From GCA-002282575 sp964493995 (lineage in GTDB: Bacteria > Pseudomonadota > Gammaproteobacteria > Thiomicrospirales > Thiomicrospiraceae), in NCBI GenBank assembly GCA_964493995.1, contig CAZBQD010000031.1:1-23499 (forward strand): a stretch of DNA of 23,499 nt. Reading direction: 5' to 3'. The notes below the pieces were generated by a model. It was given only the letters and a program-made list of their open reading frames with translations, ran no database searches and was not told where the DNA came from. The translations under genes were made by a program, and so were the position numbers. Below are positions 23,177 to 23,499 of this stretch, piece by piece. Each line of letters opens with the position of its first letter. Within the stretch, counting starts at the first letter, position 1.

Positions 23177-23499
23177 TTATTGTTTCGCTAATACACGTAC
23201 TTTAGAGTACATGTAGTCGTGACCAAGGCCACAGAACTCGTTACAAATCATCGGGAAGTCACCGGTTTTGGTGAAGGCCGTCGTCACTTCCGACACATAA
23301 CCTGGCACAACCATGGTCGCCATGTTGCTGCCTGGCACGTGTAAACCGTGTAACACGTCGAAACTGGCAATGCGCAGTTTAACGGTGGTATCAACCGGAA
23401 CTTCAATCACAGGTGGGTAGAAGCCATAACGTGCTGCCACCATGGTCACGGTGTAGCTGCCGTCGGCTTCTTGTTTGACACCCAGGTTTTCTTCTGCAA
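23177..23499 (-). CDS. cbaB: Cytochrome c oxidase subunit II, CuA domain (5' end outside window)
   Basis: C-terminal part of the CuA-bearing subunit; the frame is open to the window edge (AEENLGVKQEADGSYTVTM...). All CuA ligands are seen: His in DVLHGLHV, then the two Cys, His and Met of CNEFCGLGHDYM. The sequence closely follows the ba3-type subunit II pattern (DVxHGxHVPGSN...VVPGYVSEV). This subunit takes electrons from cytochrome c and passes them to subunit I. It is the first visible gene of the oxidase operon; its N-terminal membrane anchor and promoter lie outside the window. Confidence 0.94.
   Translation of the reverse strand, partial: AEENLGVKQEADGSYTVTMVAARYGFYPPVIEVPVDTTVKLRIASFDVLHGLHVPGSNMATMVVPGYVSEVTTAFTKTGDFPMICNEFCGLGHDYMYSKVRVLAKQ

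Overview
The window looks like a proteobacterial chromosome segment, most likely from a gammaproteobacterium. It has a lipid A Kdo transferase (WaaA), an aerobic ThiO-type thiamine pathway, a ThiD-ThiE fusion and a Cu-dependent b(o/a)3-type cytochrome oxidase. The sequence alone does not let me name a genus. No tRNA, rRNA, CRISPR array, integrase or transposase was seen.

Region 1 (1-15556, plus strand) is a thiamine biosynthesis operon, thiC(partial)-thiO-thiS-thiG-thiDE, interrupted twice by accessory DNA. The first interruption (1802-11439) lies between thiO and thiS. It is a complete type I restriction-modification locus in the unusual order hsdR-dinD-hsdS-dinD-ATPase-(hsdS 3' remnant)-PIN gene-small ORF-hsdM. 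Most of these genes overlap or sit within about 25 bp of each other. hsdR starts 3 bases after the thiO stop, and the hsdM stop lies just ahead of thiS. The ATPase resembles PrrC/RloA, the RM-linked tRNA anticodon nuclease family. The second interruption (about 12621-14063) lies between thiG and thiDE. It carries a probable degraded antitoxin, a DUF4160-DUF2442 pair and a Fic-fold protein whose active-site His is replaced by Gln. Fic overlaps thiDE by ATGA. The defence genes therefore appear to be built into the thiamine transcription unit rather than having their own.

Region 2 (15553-23499, minus strand) reads from the right edge leftwards. It holds oxidase subunit II (partial), oxidase subunit I, a dihaem cytochrome c, a strong hairpin terminator, a CcoI/CopA2-type copper P-type ATPase, a Sco protein, a PCu(A)C periplasmic copper chaperone, waaA and a small cysteine-cluster protein. 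The first three genes are the terminal oxidase and its likely electron donor. The ATPase, Sco and PCu(A)C form a copper delivery route for its CuA and CuB sites.

The most unusual signals are four. An RM, DinD and PrrC-like island is embedded in a thiamine operon. A perfect inverted repeat sits at the same codons in both dinD paralogues, with compensatory base changes between copies. A 3' hsdS remnant suggests a former dinD-hsdS tandem duplication in which one hsdS was replaced by the ATPase gene. The Fic protein has a degenerate active site.
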